A stretch of 14,015 nucleotides of DNA, from positions 1 through 14,015 of the forward strand of contig JAGREF010000343.1 in assembly GCA_020446665.1 (NCBI GenBank). Direction: 5' to 3'. Positions 6,464 through 13,539 of the stretch are shown piece by piece. The position numbers and the translations under genes were made by a program. Below the pieces are notes generated by a model, which had not been told where the DNA came from, made no database searches, and saw nothing but the letters and a program-made list of their open reading frames with translations. Numbering within the stretch: position 1 is the stretch's first letter; the number at the start of each line of letters is the position of its first letter. Origin of the DNA: Sphingomonadaceae bacterium (GTDB lineage: Bacteria; Pseudomonadota; Alphaproteobacteria; Sphingomonadales; Sphingomonadaceae).

Positions 6464-8020
6464 ATGACGTCGGACAGCCAGACGGCGGATGCCAATTCAT
6501 CATCCGCGCCGCAGCCGCTCAAGGGGTTGGCGCTGTTTCTTGCCGCCTTCGCTCTCGCGCTGTGCAATTTCACCGTCGTGCTGGACATCACCATCGCCAA
6601 TGTCTCTGTGTCACACATTTCCGGCGGTCTTGCGGTGTCGCCCAGTCAGGGCCTGTGGGTGTTGACATCTTATGCCGTGGCCGAGGCTATCACCGTCCCA
6701 CTGACAGGCTGGCTCGCCACGCGCTTCGGCACGGTGCGGATGCTGATTGCGTGCGTGGCGGGCTTCGGCGCTTCCTCCTTTCTCTGCGGCATATCCAGCA
6801 GTATCGAAATGCTGGTCATTGCGCGCGTCCTGCAGGGTCTTTCGGGTGGTCCGATCATGCCGCTGACCCAGACAATGCTAACCCGGATTTTTCCGCCAGA
6901 GAAACATTCGCTGGCGATGGGGCTGTGGGCGACCACGACCATTGCAGCGCCGATCTTCGGGCCTATTCTGGGGGGCTGGATCAGTGACAACTGGAGCTGG
7001 CACTGGATCTTCTTCATCAACCTGCCGGTGATCGGCTTCTGCCTCTTTACGTTCCTGCGCAGCCTTGGTCGCTATGAGACTGTCACAGCGCGCGCGCCGC
7101 TCGACCGGATTGGCCTCATTTTGCTGATCGTCTGGGTCAGCGCCTTCCAGATCATGCTGGAGACAGGCCGCGAGCATGACTGGTTCAATTCCGATACCGT
7201 CGTTGTCCTGGCGATTATTGCCGCCCTTGGCTTTGTGAGCTTTGTCATCTGGGAATGGTACGAACCCGATCCGGTCGTGAACATCCGGCTGCTGCGCGAC
7301 CGCACTCTTGCCGTGTCGACGCTGGCCATATCGCTTGGCTTCGGCGCGTTCTTTGCCTCCGTCGTGCTCGTCCCGCTGTGGATGCAGCAGGTGCTCGGCT
7401 ATACGGCCGCCAATGCGGGGCTGGTGACCGGGTTTCAAGGCGTCCTTGCCATCCTGGTTGCGCCGCTGGCGGCCGGCTTGCTCAATCGGGTTGATGTACG
7501 CCTTACTGTAAGCCTCGGCATTCTGTGGCTTGGCCTGACAACCCTCCTGCGGCTGAGCTGGAACACGGATTCAACGTTCTGGATGTTGGCGATACCGCAA
7601 TTGCTGCAAGGGATTGGGATGCCGTTCTTTTTCGTCGGTCTAACTGCTTTGTCGATAGCTGCGGTGCGACCTGACCAAGTGGCGTCAGCGGCCGGCATCG
7701 TGACGTTCAGCCGGACGATGGCAGGAGCCATGGCGACGGCGCTTGCCTCGACCCTGTGGACGGACAATGGCCGTGTGCAGCGCGCCGAAATGGTCCAGAC
7801 CCTGAACGATGCTGGCAATGCGGCCACCGCTATGGAGCGTGGTGGTTTGACGTCAGGACAAAGTTATTCCGCGCTTGAACGGATGGTCGAATCCCAGGCC
7901 CTTACCGGATCGGCTCTGCACGTGTTCGCTCTTACCTTCGTCCTGTTCGTGGTCGCAGCCCTGTCGATCTGGCTTGCTCCCCGGCCAGCCCGGGCTCTCG
8001 ATCCGGGTGGCGGGCATTGA
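6464..8020 (+). CDS. emrB: EmrB/QacA-type MFS drug exporter (DHA2, 14 TMS)
   Basis: 518 residues, with many hydrophobic segments consistent with 14 transmembrane helices. DHA2 motifs are visible: LDITIANVSVSHI (from residue 40, with the conserved Asp41), motif A GWLATRFGTVRM (82-93), RVLQGLSGGPIMP (motif B), and the antiporter motif C region GLWATTTIAAPIFGPILGGWI. Then come the WSWHWIFFINLP loop and QGIGMPFFFV in the second half. It should expel hydrophobic compounds in exchange for protons, working with the two upstream proteins. The frame is open upstream, but ATG 6464, four bases after the previous stop and just after TGAGG, gives the normal N-terminus. The substrate cannot be read from sequence. 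Confidence 0.93.
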   Translation: MTSDSQTADANSSSAPQPLKGLALFLAAFALALCNFTVVLDITIANVSVSHISGGLAVSPSQGLWVLTSYAVAEAITVPLTGWLATRFGTVRMLIACVAGFGASSFLCGISSSIEMLVIARVLQGLSGGPIMPLTQTMLTRIFPPEKHSLAMGLWATTTIAAPIFGPILGGWISDNWSWHWIFFINLPVIGFCLFTFLRSLGRYETVTARAPLDRIGLILLIVWVSAFQIMLETGREHDWFNSDTVVVLAIIAALGFVSFVIWEWYEPDPVVNIRLLRDRTLAVSTLAISLGFGAFFASVVLVPLWMQQVLGYTAANAGLVTGFQGVLAILVAPLAAGLLNRVDVRLTVSLGILWLGLTTLLRLSWNTDSTFWMLAIPQLLQGIGMPFFFVGLTALSIAAVRPDQVASAAGIVTFSRTMAGAMATALASTLWTDNGRVQRAEMVQTLNDAGNAATAMERGGLTSGQSYSALERMVESQALTGSALHVFALTFVLFVVAALSIWLAPRPARALDPGGGH

Positions 8021-8089
8021 AACCGTTGGGCAATGGTTCTCGTACCTCTCTCGCTTTAGCTCTCGTCAGATCAATAGGAGTACCGCATC

Positions 8090-9121
8090 ATGCATTATCG
8101 TCCCCTTGGAAAATCCGGTCTGTTCGTCTCCGAGCTGTGTTTGGGCACCATGAGCTTCGGCAAGCAGGGCTACTGGGAAAAAATCGGCGGGCTTGACCAG
8201 CCGGCGGCCCAGCATCTGGTCGATACCGCCCTCGATGCCGGCATCAATTTCTTCGACAGTGCCGATGTCTATTCCTACGGCCAGTCCGAGGAAATCCTCG
8301 GCAAGACGCTCAAGGGCAAGCGCGACAAGGTGGTGCTGGCCACCAAGGTCCGCGGACGCATGAGCCCGGAAATCAACGACGTGGGCCTGAGCCGGCGCCA
8401 CATCATGCAGAGCTGCGAGAACAGCCTCAGGCGACTGGGCACCGACTATCTCGATCTCTACATCGTGCACAGCTTCGACTTCATGACGCCGTTAGAGGAA
8501 ACGCTGTCGGCGCTGAACGACCTCGTACATTCGGGCAAGGTGCGCTACCTGGGCTGCTCAAACTACTTCGCGTGGCAACTGATGAAGGCGTTGTCCATCT
8601 CCGAAAAGCACCACTGGGAGAAGTTTGTCTCGTTGCAGGCGCACTACTCGCTGGTATCGCGCGACGTGGAGATCGAACTCGCCCCTTTATGCCAAGACCA
8701 GGGGCTGGGCATCACACCGTGGTCGCCGTTGGGCGCGGGTTTTCTCACCGGCAAATACCCGCGCGGCGGCCAGGGCCCGCAGGACGCCCGGCGCAGCAAG
8801 GAGGATCACAATTTCATCCAGCTCGACGAGGGCAAGGCCTACGCCATTCTGGACGAGGTGGAACGCATCGCCACAGCACGCGGCGTGAGCGCTGCGCAGG
8901 TCTCGCTCAACTATCTGCTACGCAAGTCGCAAATCAGCTCGGTGATCATCGGCGCCACCAAGCCCGAGCAGTTGCAAGATAACCTCAAGACCGTCGAGTG
9001 GGAGCTCTCGGCCGAGGAAATCGCTGTACTCGATGCCGTCAGCAGCCCGCCGCGAACGTATCCGCACTGGATGCTGGAGTTCACCCGGCTCGACCGCGAC
9101 AACCCGACGATGATCATGTAG
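8090..9121 (+). CDS. Aldo/keto reductase
   Basis: 343 residues with an (alpha/beta)8 AKR fold, cytosolic and probably NADPH-dependent. The catalytic tetrad is visible: Asp56 (FFDSADVYSYG), Tyr61, Lys86 (VVLATKV) and His127 (DLYIVHSFD). Other signatures are GLSRRHIMQSCENSLRRLGTDYLDLY, GKVRYLGCSNY, ITPWSPLGAGFLTGKY and the cofactor-phosphate-binding end SSVIIGATKPEQLQDNL. The start at ATG 8090 has AGGAG nine bases upstream. It lies 69 bases after the pump operon, in the same direction, and may be cotranscribed. A strong terminator follows. It would reduce aldehydes or ketones to alcohols, or the reverse; the substrate is unknown. Length and motifs are complete. Confidence 0.93.
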   Translation: MHYRPLGKSGLFVSELCLGTMSFGKQGYWEKIGGLDQPAAQHLVDTALDAGINFFDSADVYSYGQSEEILGKTLKGKRDKVVLATKVRGRMSPEINDVGLSRRHIMQSCENSLRRLGTDYLDLYIVHSFDFMTPLEETLSALNDLVHSGKVRYLGCSNYFAWQLMKALSISEKHHWEKFVSLQAHYSLVSRDVEIELAPLCQDQGLGITPWSPLGAGFLTGKYPRGGQGPQDARRSKEDHNFIQLDEGKAYAILDEVERIATARGVSAAQVSLNYLLRKSQISSVIIGATKPEQLQDNLKTVEWELSAEEIAVLDAVSSPPRTYPHWMLEFTRLDRDNPTMIM

Positions 9122-9134
9122 GTGATCGACGCCA

Positions 9135-9181
9135 ACGTGGGGCAGATTCCAGTCGAGTCTGCCCCCGTGGTTGTTGTTTTT
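9135..9181 (+). terminator. Rho-independent terminator after aldo/keto reductase
   Basis: GGGGCAGA (9139-9146) pairs with TCTGCCCC (9158-9165). Three further pairs lie beyond a one-base bulge (ACG 9135-9137 with CGT 9166-9168). The stem is followed by the T-rich tract GGTTGTTGTTTTT up to 9181. The reductase stop is 14 bases upstream. Confidence 0.75.
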
Positions 9182-9250
9182 AGGTGGCCGGCAGTGAGAT
9201 TTCTTGAAACAGCTGAAGATACAACCCATGAAACGACATGTGAACCCATC

Positions 9251-9340
9251 GAAGGCCTCGCGGCAATCGTGACGGTTGGCTGGCGTGGTATCGGTCGCGC
9301 CATGGACCTCGAGCTGGCGCAAGTCGGCATTCAAGTTGAG
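9251..9340 (+). pseudogene. Short-chain dehydrogenase (SDR) N-terminal remnant
   Basis: One plus-strand frame reads LAAIVTVGWRGIGRAMDLEL followed by AQVGIQVE. This resembles the Rossmann motif of SDR enzymes, normally (A/V)LVTGGSRGIGRAIALELA. The first Gly of TGxxxGIG is replaced by Val, and the protein stops soon after (TGA 9374-9376), passing through a strong hairpin. There is no convincing start: the frame is open from GTG 9122, but bases up to 9240 do not resemble an SDR. I read it as a decayed piece of an oxidoreductase that once stood between the reductase and the hydrolase. The evidence is the motif alone. Confidence 0.45.
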
Positions 9341-9362
9341 CAGCCCCCACCGGGGCTGCTCA
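9337..9362. terminator. 11-bp perfect hairpin upstream of the MBL-fold gene
   Basis: TGAGCAGCCCC (9337-9347) is the exact complement of GGGGCTGCTCA (9352-9362) around a CACC loop. The stem is strong but the following bases (CGTTTACA) hold only three consecutive T, so it may be a weak terminator, an mRNA-stabilising hairpin or a leftover of a lost gene end. Confidence 0.45.
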
Positions 9363-9460
9363 CGTTTACAACCTGATTCACCTTCCTCCCGAGCCAACCC
9401 AAGCCTTGCCTTTCGCAAAACGTGCGCCAAATAGGAGCTCGTCTTAATCAGAGGACCTTC

Positions 9461-10360
9461 ATGAAGAACAAACATATTCTCTCCAATGCTGCTCTCGCCG
9501 CCGGTCTTCTCGCTGGCGCCAGTTTCGCCTCAGCCCAATCCCCGGTTCCAGCGCCTGCTGCGGCACGCACTTTCAAGCTGGGCGATTTCACGGTGACCAC
9601 GATTCGGGACGCCGAGTTCGAAGCCCCCAACGACGCCAAGATCTTTGGCGCCAACGCCGGGCCCGAGGCCGTCGGCAAGGTGCTCGCTGCGGCCGACGCC
9701 CCCACCGACAAGATCACGTTGAGCGTCGATGCTTTGCTTGTGAAGATGCCGCACCACTTGGTTCTGCTCGATACTGGCCTTGGCCCCGACGCCCACGGCG
9801 TGCTGATGGACAGCTTGGCCAAGGTCGGTGTCTCGCCCGCAGACGTGACGGATGTTCTGATCACCCACAGCCACGGTGATCACGTGGGCGGGCTCGCCAC
9901 TGCCGATGGAAAGACTGCCTTCCCCAACGCCAAAGTCCGCATGTCGACGAAGGAGTGGGCGTGGATGCAATCGCAGGCTGGGGCGAAATCGTTAGTGTCG
10001 GCCATCTCCAGCCAAGTTCAGACTTTCGAACCCGGCAAACAAGTATTGCCAGGGATCACGCCTATCGCCATCGACGGCCATACACCTGGGCATATGGGCT
10101 ATGAGATCGTCTCCAAGGGGCATCGCTTGCTGGACATCGGCGATACCGCGCACAGCTCGATCGTCTCGCTGGCCAAACCCGACTGGACGATGGGCTTCGA
10201 CAGCGATGCCGCCATCGGTGCGTCCAGCCGCCGGGCCACGCTGATCCGCTTATCCAAAACCCATGAGCTGATCTTCGCGCCGCACTTCCCGTTCCCTGGC
10301 GTTGGACAGATTGAGGCGAAAGGGGAGGGCTTCAACTGGCGGCCTGACGTCCCCCGCTAA
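9461..10360 (+). CDS. Secreted MBL-fold metallo-hydrolase
   Basis: 299 residues from ATG 9461, which has AGAGGA upstream; an upstream GTG at 9422 would spoil the signal peptide. Residues 1-25 form a Sec signal (MKNKHILSNAALAAGLLAGA, cleavage likely SFASA|Q), so it acts in the periplasm or outside. The metal site is clear: THSHGDHVGG (HxHxDH), DGHTPGHMGYE, DIGDTAH and a final His in FAPHFPFPGVG. The opening FKLGDFTVTTIRDAEF is typical of the branch that includes methyl parathion hydrolase-like and lactonase-like enzymes. It should hydrolyse an ester, lactone or related bond with two metal ions. The specific substrate is unknown. It is not a classical beta-lactamase by these motifs alone. Confidence 0.9.
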   Translation: MKNKHILSNAALAAGLLAGASFASAQSPVPAPAAARTFKLGDFTVTTIRDAEFEAPNDAKIFGANAGPEAVGKVLAAADAPTDKITLSVDALLVKMPHHLVLLDTGLGPDAHGVLMDSLAKVGVSPADVTDVLITHSHGDHVGGLATADGKTAFPNAKVRMSTKEWAWMQSQAGAKSLVSAISSQVQTFEPGKQVLPGITPIAIDGHTPGHMGYEIVSKGHRLLDIGDTAHSSIVSLAKPDWTMGFDSDAAIGASSRRATLIRLSKTHELIFAPHFPFPGVGQIEAKGEGFNWRPDVPR

Positions 10361-10544
10361 TCGGCCTAGGAGCTCCGGCGACGATCGGCACAGCAGCGCT
10401 CTTCGCTGCCCAGCGCCACCAGACCGCCGTCGCTCGTAAGCGAATCATAGCATTCATCTTAAGGTCTATTTCGGTTGGCATCACCTTATCCGCCTTGGTT
10501 CGTTCCATCTTTCTTATGGCGCGTCAAACACTGACTACAGCATT
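10361..10544. other. Non-coding stretch after the MBL-fold gene
   Basis: I see no gene, clear terminator or repeat here. Together with the remnants up to 11087 it forms about 730 bases with no intact gene. Confidence 0.5.
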
Positions 10545-10700
10545 TTACTCCTGCGAAAGCTGGTCGCATTCGGTGCGGACAATGTGAAGCAAGATGCCGG
10601 CGATCAGCGCGTTGGCTTCCTCGTTCCAGTGCGTGTCGCCGGTTTCGCGGGGCGCGTCGTGAACCAGCGGGTCGGCGAGATCGAGGAGGTGGACCCTAGT
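10545..10700 (-). pseudogene. TraG/VirD4-type conjugation coupling protein fragment
   Basis: On the minus strand a frame ending at TAA 10545 reads RVHLLDLADPLVHDAPRETG followed by DTHWNEEANALIAGILLHIV. This matches the region between the Walker motifs of type IV coupling proteins (typically N-P-L-D-x-I-D-P ... D-x-H-W-N-x-E-A-x-x-L-I-x-G-L-I-L). About 50 residues remain of a protein of about 600. Neither the Walker A nor B motif is present, so it cannot function. It implies that this DNA once belonged to, or recombined with, a conjugative plasmid or element. Confidence 0.55.
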
Positions 10701-10902
10701 CGTGCACGCCTGCTCCTCGACCAAAAGCGGCGAGCGTGAACCGCTTCAGTTCAGGGGGCAACCTGCGGGACCCTGTCAGGCCTTTAGCGGCAACAACATC
10801 GGCGATCATGTCATAGAGGGCTACGTCTTCCTCGATCTCGAGAGACACCTCAGTCTTCCTATGTTCCGCTCCCACGACGCACTCTGATAATGTCCAGACG
10901 TT
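10696..10902 (-). pseudogene. Unrecognised open frame, probably gene fragment
   Basis: A 68-codon minus-strand frame without stop reads VWTLSECVVGAEHRKTEVSL, then EIEEDVALYDMIADVVA, and ends KRFTLAAFGRGAGVHD at TAG 10696. A GTG start at 10848 would give 50 residues. Composition (balanced charge, amphipathic helices) looks protein-like but I recognise no family. It overlaps the start of the coupling-protein fragment, so it may be part of the same broken transfer region. Confidence 0.3.
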
Positions 10903-10920
10903 CTAAGGCGAGGGAATCCG

Positions 10921-10984
10921 TCATTGGGGTCACTGCATGAAAGTGACATTTACGTACGCCAGGGACGAACGGAGCAAGAACATC
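10921..10984 (+). repeat. Left arm of imperfect inverted repeat (~65 bp)
   Basis: By hand alignment about 50 of 65 positions match the reverse complement of 12337-12401, including the exact run TTTACGTACGC. The two arms enclose the DUF4386/DUF6326 genes. Similarity begins upstream of the ORF start, so it is a DNA duplication and not just protein similarity. Confidence 0.6.
10937..10984 (+). pseudogene. BrnT-like toxin N-terminal fragment (left copy)
   Basis: ATG 10937 opens MKVTFTYARDERSKNI, which resembles the first strand and helix of BrnT-type toxins (x-F-x-x-D-x-x-K-x-x-x-N). After residue 16 the similarity ends; the frame continues to TGA 11041 with unrelated residues, making a 34-residue product. 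A second, inverted copy lies at 12337-12381. The BrnT label rests on a weak motif; the relationship between the two copies is clear at DNA level. Confidence 0.35.
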
Positions 10985-11087
10985 ACGCTTTCGCTTTTGC
11001 TGCCACGCCTTCAAGCGCCTTATAGAGCGCGGTTTTTTTGAGCCGCTTGGCCGCCTCGCGAACCGTCAGAATCGCCGCAATAAGCGC
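10983..11087 (-). other. Short open frame directly after the DUF4386 stop
   Basis: Immediately beyond the DUF4386 TAA and in the same frame, 34 codons read ALIAAILTVREAAKRLKKTA then LYKALEGVAAKAKA and end at TGA 10983. The sequence is Lys/Ala-rich and helical, like the C-terminal tail of some protein, with no start of its own. It may be a fragment of another gene joined here. I do not recognise it. Confidence 0.25.
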
Positions 11088-11781
11088 TTAGCGATCGCGC
11101 TTGGATCGCCTGCCTGCGCCAAATACTAGCAGCCAGAGCGCCAGTGCTGTTTCCCCGATCAGCGCCGGGTCCATCAGGTGCGGCGAAAGCATCCGGGCAA
11201 AAGCCGGTGCCGCCAGGTCGGCGAGGCTGTTGAGGATGTAGCAGGCCCCTGCCAGCGCCATCAGCGCCCCGACGACCCTAGGCAAGAAGCCGCTGCGCCA
11301 CGCCAGCCAGCCCAGCATCAAGCAGTAGATGCCGAAAAACGTCGTAGCCATCGCCATGAACCTTGAGTGCGAGCAGCGTCGCCGCTTCGCGCTGCGGCGC
11401 TCCCAGCACCGCGAGATACGGCGTCGTCGCCAGCAGCCGCAGCGGGACGAGCAGCAGCAGGGTATCAGCGGCCAGCACGGCGATGCCGATCAGGCTGAAG
11501 GCGGCTGCCATCCGCGACACGCCGGCATGGACGGGGCGAAACATGTCGAGGAAAAGCGTCGTCACCCCGACATAGCAAGCCAGCATCACAAGATCGGCAG
11601 CGAGGCCAGCTCGGAACAGAGGCTCGTTGGCGAGTATGGCGCGCGCCGTGGCGGTGGCGTCGCTGCCGACGATCAGCGACCCGCGCGATCCCACCTCGGC
11701 AAACAGGCCGAAGACAATCGTGCCAAGGTAGAGCGCGCCTGCAAGACGCGCGACAGTAGGCGAAGGCGCAGCCTCAACCAC
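11088..11781 (-). pseudogene. DUF4386 family membrane protein, frameshifted
   Basis: The N-terminal part (GTG start 11781) reads VARLAGALYLGTIVFGLFAE, then RAGLAADLVMLACYVGVTTL and further helices up to LALKVHGDGYDV. The C-terminal part continues in another frame: FFGIYCLMLGWLAWRSGFLP, then RVVGALMALAGACYILNSLA and ALIGETALALWLLVFG, ending at TAA 11088. Together they cover a DUF4386 integral membrane protein of about 230 residues. The break lies near 11335-11350, next to five A on the plus strand. Either one base was gained or lost there or a few codons were deleted. The frames overlap by 80 bases, so a sequencing error is also possible. It overlaps the upstream DUF6326-like gene by 8 bases, so they form an operon. 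The function of DUF4386 is unknown. Confidence 0.75.
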
Positions 11782-12187
11782 GGTTGGCCTCGCGGGGCCA
11801 ACGCGCCGCGACGACGGTGATCGCCAGCGTCAGCGCCATCTCGATCACCGCCAGCACCTTGTAGAACGGTTCCGAACCGGGAAGGCTGGCCGCCATGATG
11901 GCAGTGTAGAACAGGCCGAGGACGATGCAGGCCCACCGGCAAATGCGCGCTGGCAGCAAGAGTGACAGGGCGACCATCAGGCTCGGGATCGCCATCATCA
12001 GCGATACGCCCGTAAGAACGCCCGGCGTCGCATGGCCCAGCGGCCCCATGCTACCACGGTTCATGTCCGCCAGTGTGCCTACCACGTACAGGCCGAAATA
12101 GTCGCCGTAGACGTAGCAGAACATCGTAGACGCCCAGAGGGCCGCTAGCTTTACCTGTGCCGGCGCTCGATACTCTTTCAACTCCAC
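11774..12187 (-). CDS. DUF6326-like membrane protein
   Basis: 137 residues if started at GTG 12187 (VELKEYRAPAQVKLAALWAS). The frame is open 47 codons further upstream, but that part overlaps the inverted-repeat region and looks unlike the family. Four hydrophobic segments are visible: LWASTMFCYVYGDYFGLYVV, GVLTGVSLMMAIPSLMVALS, CRWACIVLGLFYTAIMAASL and LAVIEMALTLAITVV. QVKLAALWxSxMFxYxYxDYF is the opening I associate with DUF6326 proteins of the inner membrane. Its stop overlaps the start of the DUF4386 gene. No biochemical role is known to me. The Shine-Dalgarno is only a G-rich run. Confidence 0.7.
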   Translation of the reverse strand: MELKEYRAPAQVKLAALWASTMFCYVYGDYFGLYVVGTLADMNRGSMGPLGHATPGVLTGVSLMMAIPSLMVALSLLLPARICRWACIVLGLFYTAIMAASLPGSEPFYKVLAVIEMALTLAITVVAARWPREANRG

Positions 12188-12336
12188 ATGCGCCCCCCAA
12201 CCAGTGTGTTGTCGCGGTAACACGGCAATGCCGTTATCGCAACGATCCCAATCGGGACGGTCATATAGACGAGACCGGCCGGTGAGTGCGTTTTCGCGTC
12301 CGTTATCTGAAGCCCATGCAGCGTCCATTGATTGTC

Positions 12337-12401
12337 TATGTTCGTCGTTCGTTCGCCCTTAGCGTACGTAAAACTCACTTTCGTGCCGTGACCCTCATTG
12401 A
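12337..12401 (-). repeat. Right arm of imperfect inverted repeat, with second BrnT-like N-terminus
   Basis: Reverse complement similar to 10921-10984. On the minus strand it encodes KVSFTYAKGERTTNI (12381-12337), matching KVTFTYARDERSKNI of the left copy at 10 of 15 residues. The ATG of the left copy is ACG here, so this copy is degenerate unless GTG 12378 is used. Confidence 0.55.
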
Positions 12402-12456
12402 TCTGTGCGATGGACTGGCGGGCGTGTGACCAAAATCAGAAGATGATCGCTTGCAA

Positions 12457-12476
12457 TTATATTTTGCACAATATAA
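12457..12476. promoter_or_regulatory. OhrR operator-like palindrome in the ohr promoter
   Basis: A perfect inverted repeat TTATATT-TTGCAC-AATATAA lies 29 bases before the ohr start. It is AT-rich in a GC-rich region, as OhrR operators are, and overlaps a -10-like TATAAC (12472-12477). With ohrR in the same operon this is the obvious site for autorepression relieved by organic peroxides. Binding is inferred. Confidence 0.65.
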
Positions 12477-12505
12477 CCTCCTGGTTCAATCCTATGGAGC
12501 CGATT

Positions 12506-12931
12506 ATGAACCATCTCTACACCACGAAAGTCACCGCCGTTGGTGGTCGCAGCGGCACCGTCAGAAGCGATGACGGCATTCTCGATCTACAGCTCGCCAT
12601 GCCCAAGGCGCTGGGCGGGAAGGGCGGCGCCACCAATCCCGAACAGCTTTTCGCCGCAGGCTATGCCGCCTGCTTCGAGAACGCCGTCATCCATGTGACA
12701 CGCGCGCAGGCCGACAAGGTGCGCGACGACGATATTGAGGTGATCGGCGAAGTCGGTCTGCTGCCTAACGGCGAGGGCGGCTTCAATCTCGCCGTGACGC
12801 TCGATGTGGCGATCACCGGCATCGACCAGGCCAAGGCGGAGGAGATCGTCAACGCCGCGCACGCCGTCTGCCCCTACTCCAATGCGGTGAAGGGCAATGT
12901 CGATGTCAAACTCAACGTGACCACGCGATGA
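12506..12931 (+). CDS. ohr: Organic hydroperoxide resistance protein (Ohr, OsmC/Ohr family)
   Basis: 141 residues from ATG 12506, preceded by GGAG at 12496-12499; an in-frame ATG at 12494 overlaps that site and is less likely. Ohr signatures are complete: TAVGGRSGTVRSDDG, LGGKGGATNPEQLFAAGYAACFENA with the peroxidatic Cys56, and VNAAHAVCPYSNAVKGNVDV with the resolving Cys122. Arg15 and Glu46 correspond to the Arg and Glu that activate the cysteine. The homodimer reduces fatty acid and other organic hydroperoxides to alcohols in the cytosol using lipoyl-dependent electron donors, as known for the family. Its TGA overlaps the ATG of ohrR. Confidence 0.95.
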   Translation: MNHLYTTKVTAVGGRSGTVRSDDGILDLQLAMPKALGGKGGATNPEQLFAAGYAACFENAVIHVTRAQADKVRDDDIEVIGEVGLLPNGEGGFNLAVTLDVAITGIDQAKAEEIVNAAHAVCPYSNAVKGNVDVKLNVTTR

Positions 12932-13455
12932 GTCGCACGGTGGCATCGCAGGATGGACAGGATGATCCCCTCTCACTCGATCGACAGGTGTGCTTCCCGC
13001 TCTACGCTGCCAACAACCTCCTAAACCGGCTCTATGGGCGGGTGCTCAGCAAGCTGGGGCTTACCTATCCGCAATATCTTGTCATGCTGGTGCTATGGGA
13101 ACAGCAGTCTCAGACGGTGGGCGCGCTGGGTGCCCGTCTCTATCTGGACAGCGGGACGTTGACCCCTCTGCTCAAGCGGATGGAAGCCTCCGGCTTCATC
13201 ACCCGCACGCGCGATCCGGATGATGAACGGCGCGTGATGATCGAACTGACGGATCATGGTAAGGGGCTGCGCAAACAAGCAGTACATGTGCCCGACACGA
13301 TCGGGAACGGTTTCGAACCAGAGCGTATCCAGAAATTACGCGAAAGCGTGCGGAGCTTGGTCTCCACATTGGCGCAGCTCAATACAAGCAAACCCCGCAT
13401 CAAGCCCCCGCACTACAAAAACTGTCACATCAAGGTAGCCCGCTTACGGGATTAG
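12928..13455 (+). CDS. ohrR: OhrR-type MarR family peroxide-sensing repressor
   Basis: 175 residues. DRQVCFPLYAANNLLNRLY carries the sensing Cys at residue 22, the same position as in well-studied OhrR proteins. A winged helix follows: LTYPQYLVMLVLWE, TVGALGARLYLDSGTLTPLL, KRMEASGFITRTRDPDDERR and VMIELTDHG. Oxidation of Cys22 by organic hydroperoxide should release DNA and induce ohr. The ATG overlaps the ohr stop (ATGA 12928-12931), so the pair is translationally coupled. OhrR usually has about 150 residues; here the last 20 or so after LAQLNTS (KPRIKPPHYKNCHIKVARLRD, split: basic, Pro-rich) look foreign, as if the natural end was lost in the rearrangement that brought in the transposase fragments. 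The core is intact and probably works. Confidence 0.9.
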   Translation: MSRTVASQDGQDDPLSLDRQVCFPLYAANNLLNRLYGRVLSKLGLTYPQYLVMLVLWEQQSQTVGALGARLYLDSGTLTPLLKRMEASGFITRTRDPDDERRVMIELTDHGKGLRKQAVHVPDTIGNGFEPERIQKLRESVRSLVSTLAQLNTSKPRIKPPHYKNCHIKVARLRD

Positions 13456-13539
13456 TCCAGCGAATCGATTTTTGTCGATGTCGTGCATACCGCCAGCACC
13501 GACCTAACAACCCATTAGGCCTGACGGCTCTTCTCGTAA

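Noticed and set aside
6878..7438. Minus-strand frame opposite the MFS pump
   Set aside because: Low-complexity, charged product typical of an antisense shadow.
8682..8691. CCCCTTTATG, the same 10-mer seen in the IS1111 left junction and the candidate RNA, also occurs in the aldo/keto reductase gene
   Set aside because: It lies in conserved coding sequence without the right-target sequence GCGCC beside it. I treat it as chance, and as a warning that this match alone is weak evidence.
9122..9250. GTG-started upstream part of the frame leading to the SDR-like remnant
   Set aside because: It runs through the terminator hairpin and shows no family similarity, so a single intact gene is unlikely.
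10999..11041. Possible plus-strand terminator: GCGC...GCGC followed by seven T
   Set aside because: The stem has only about four pairs, and no convincing plus-strand gene ends just before it.
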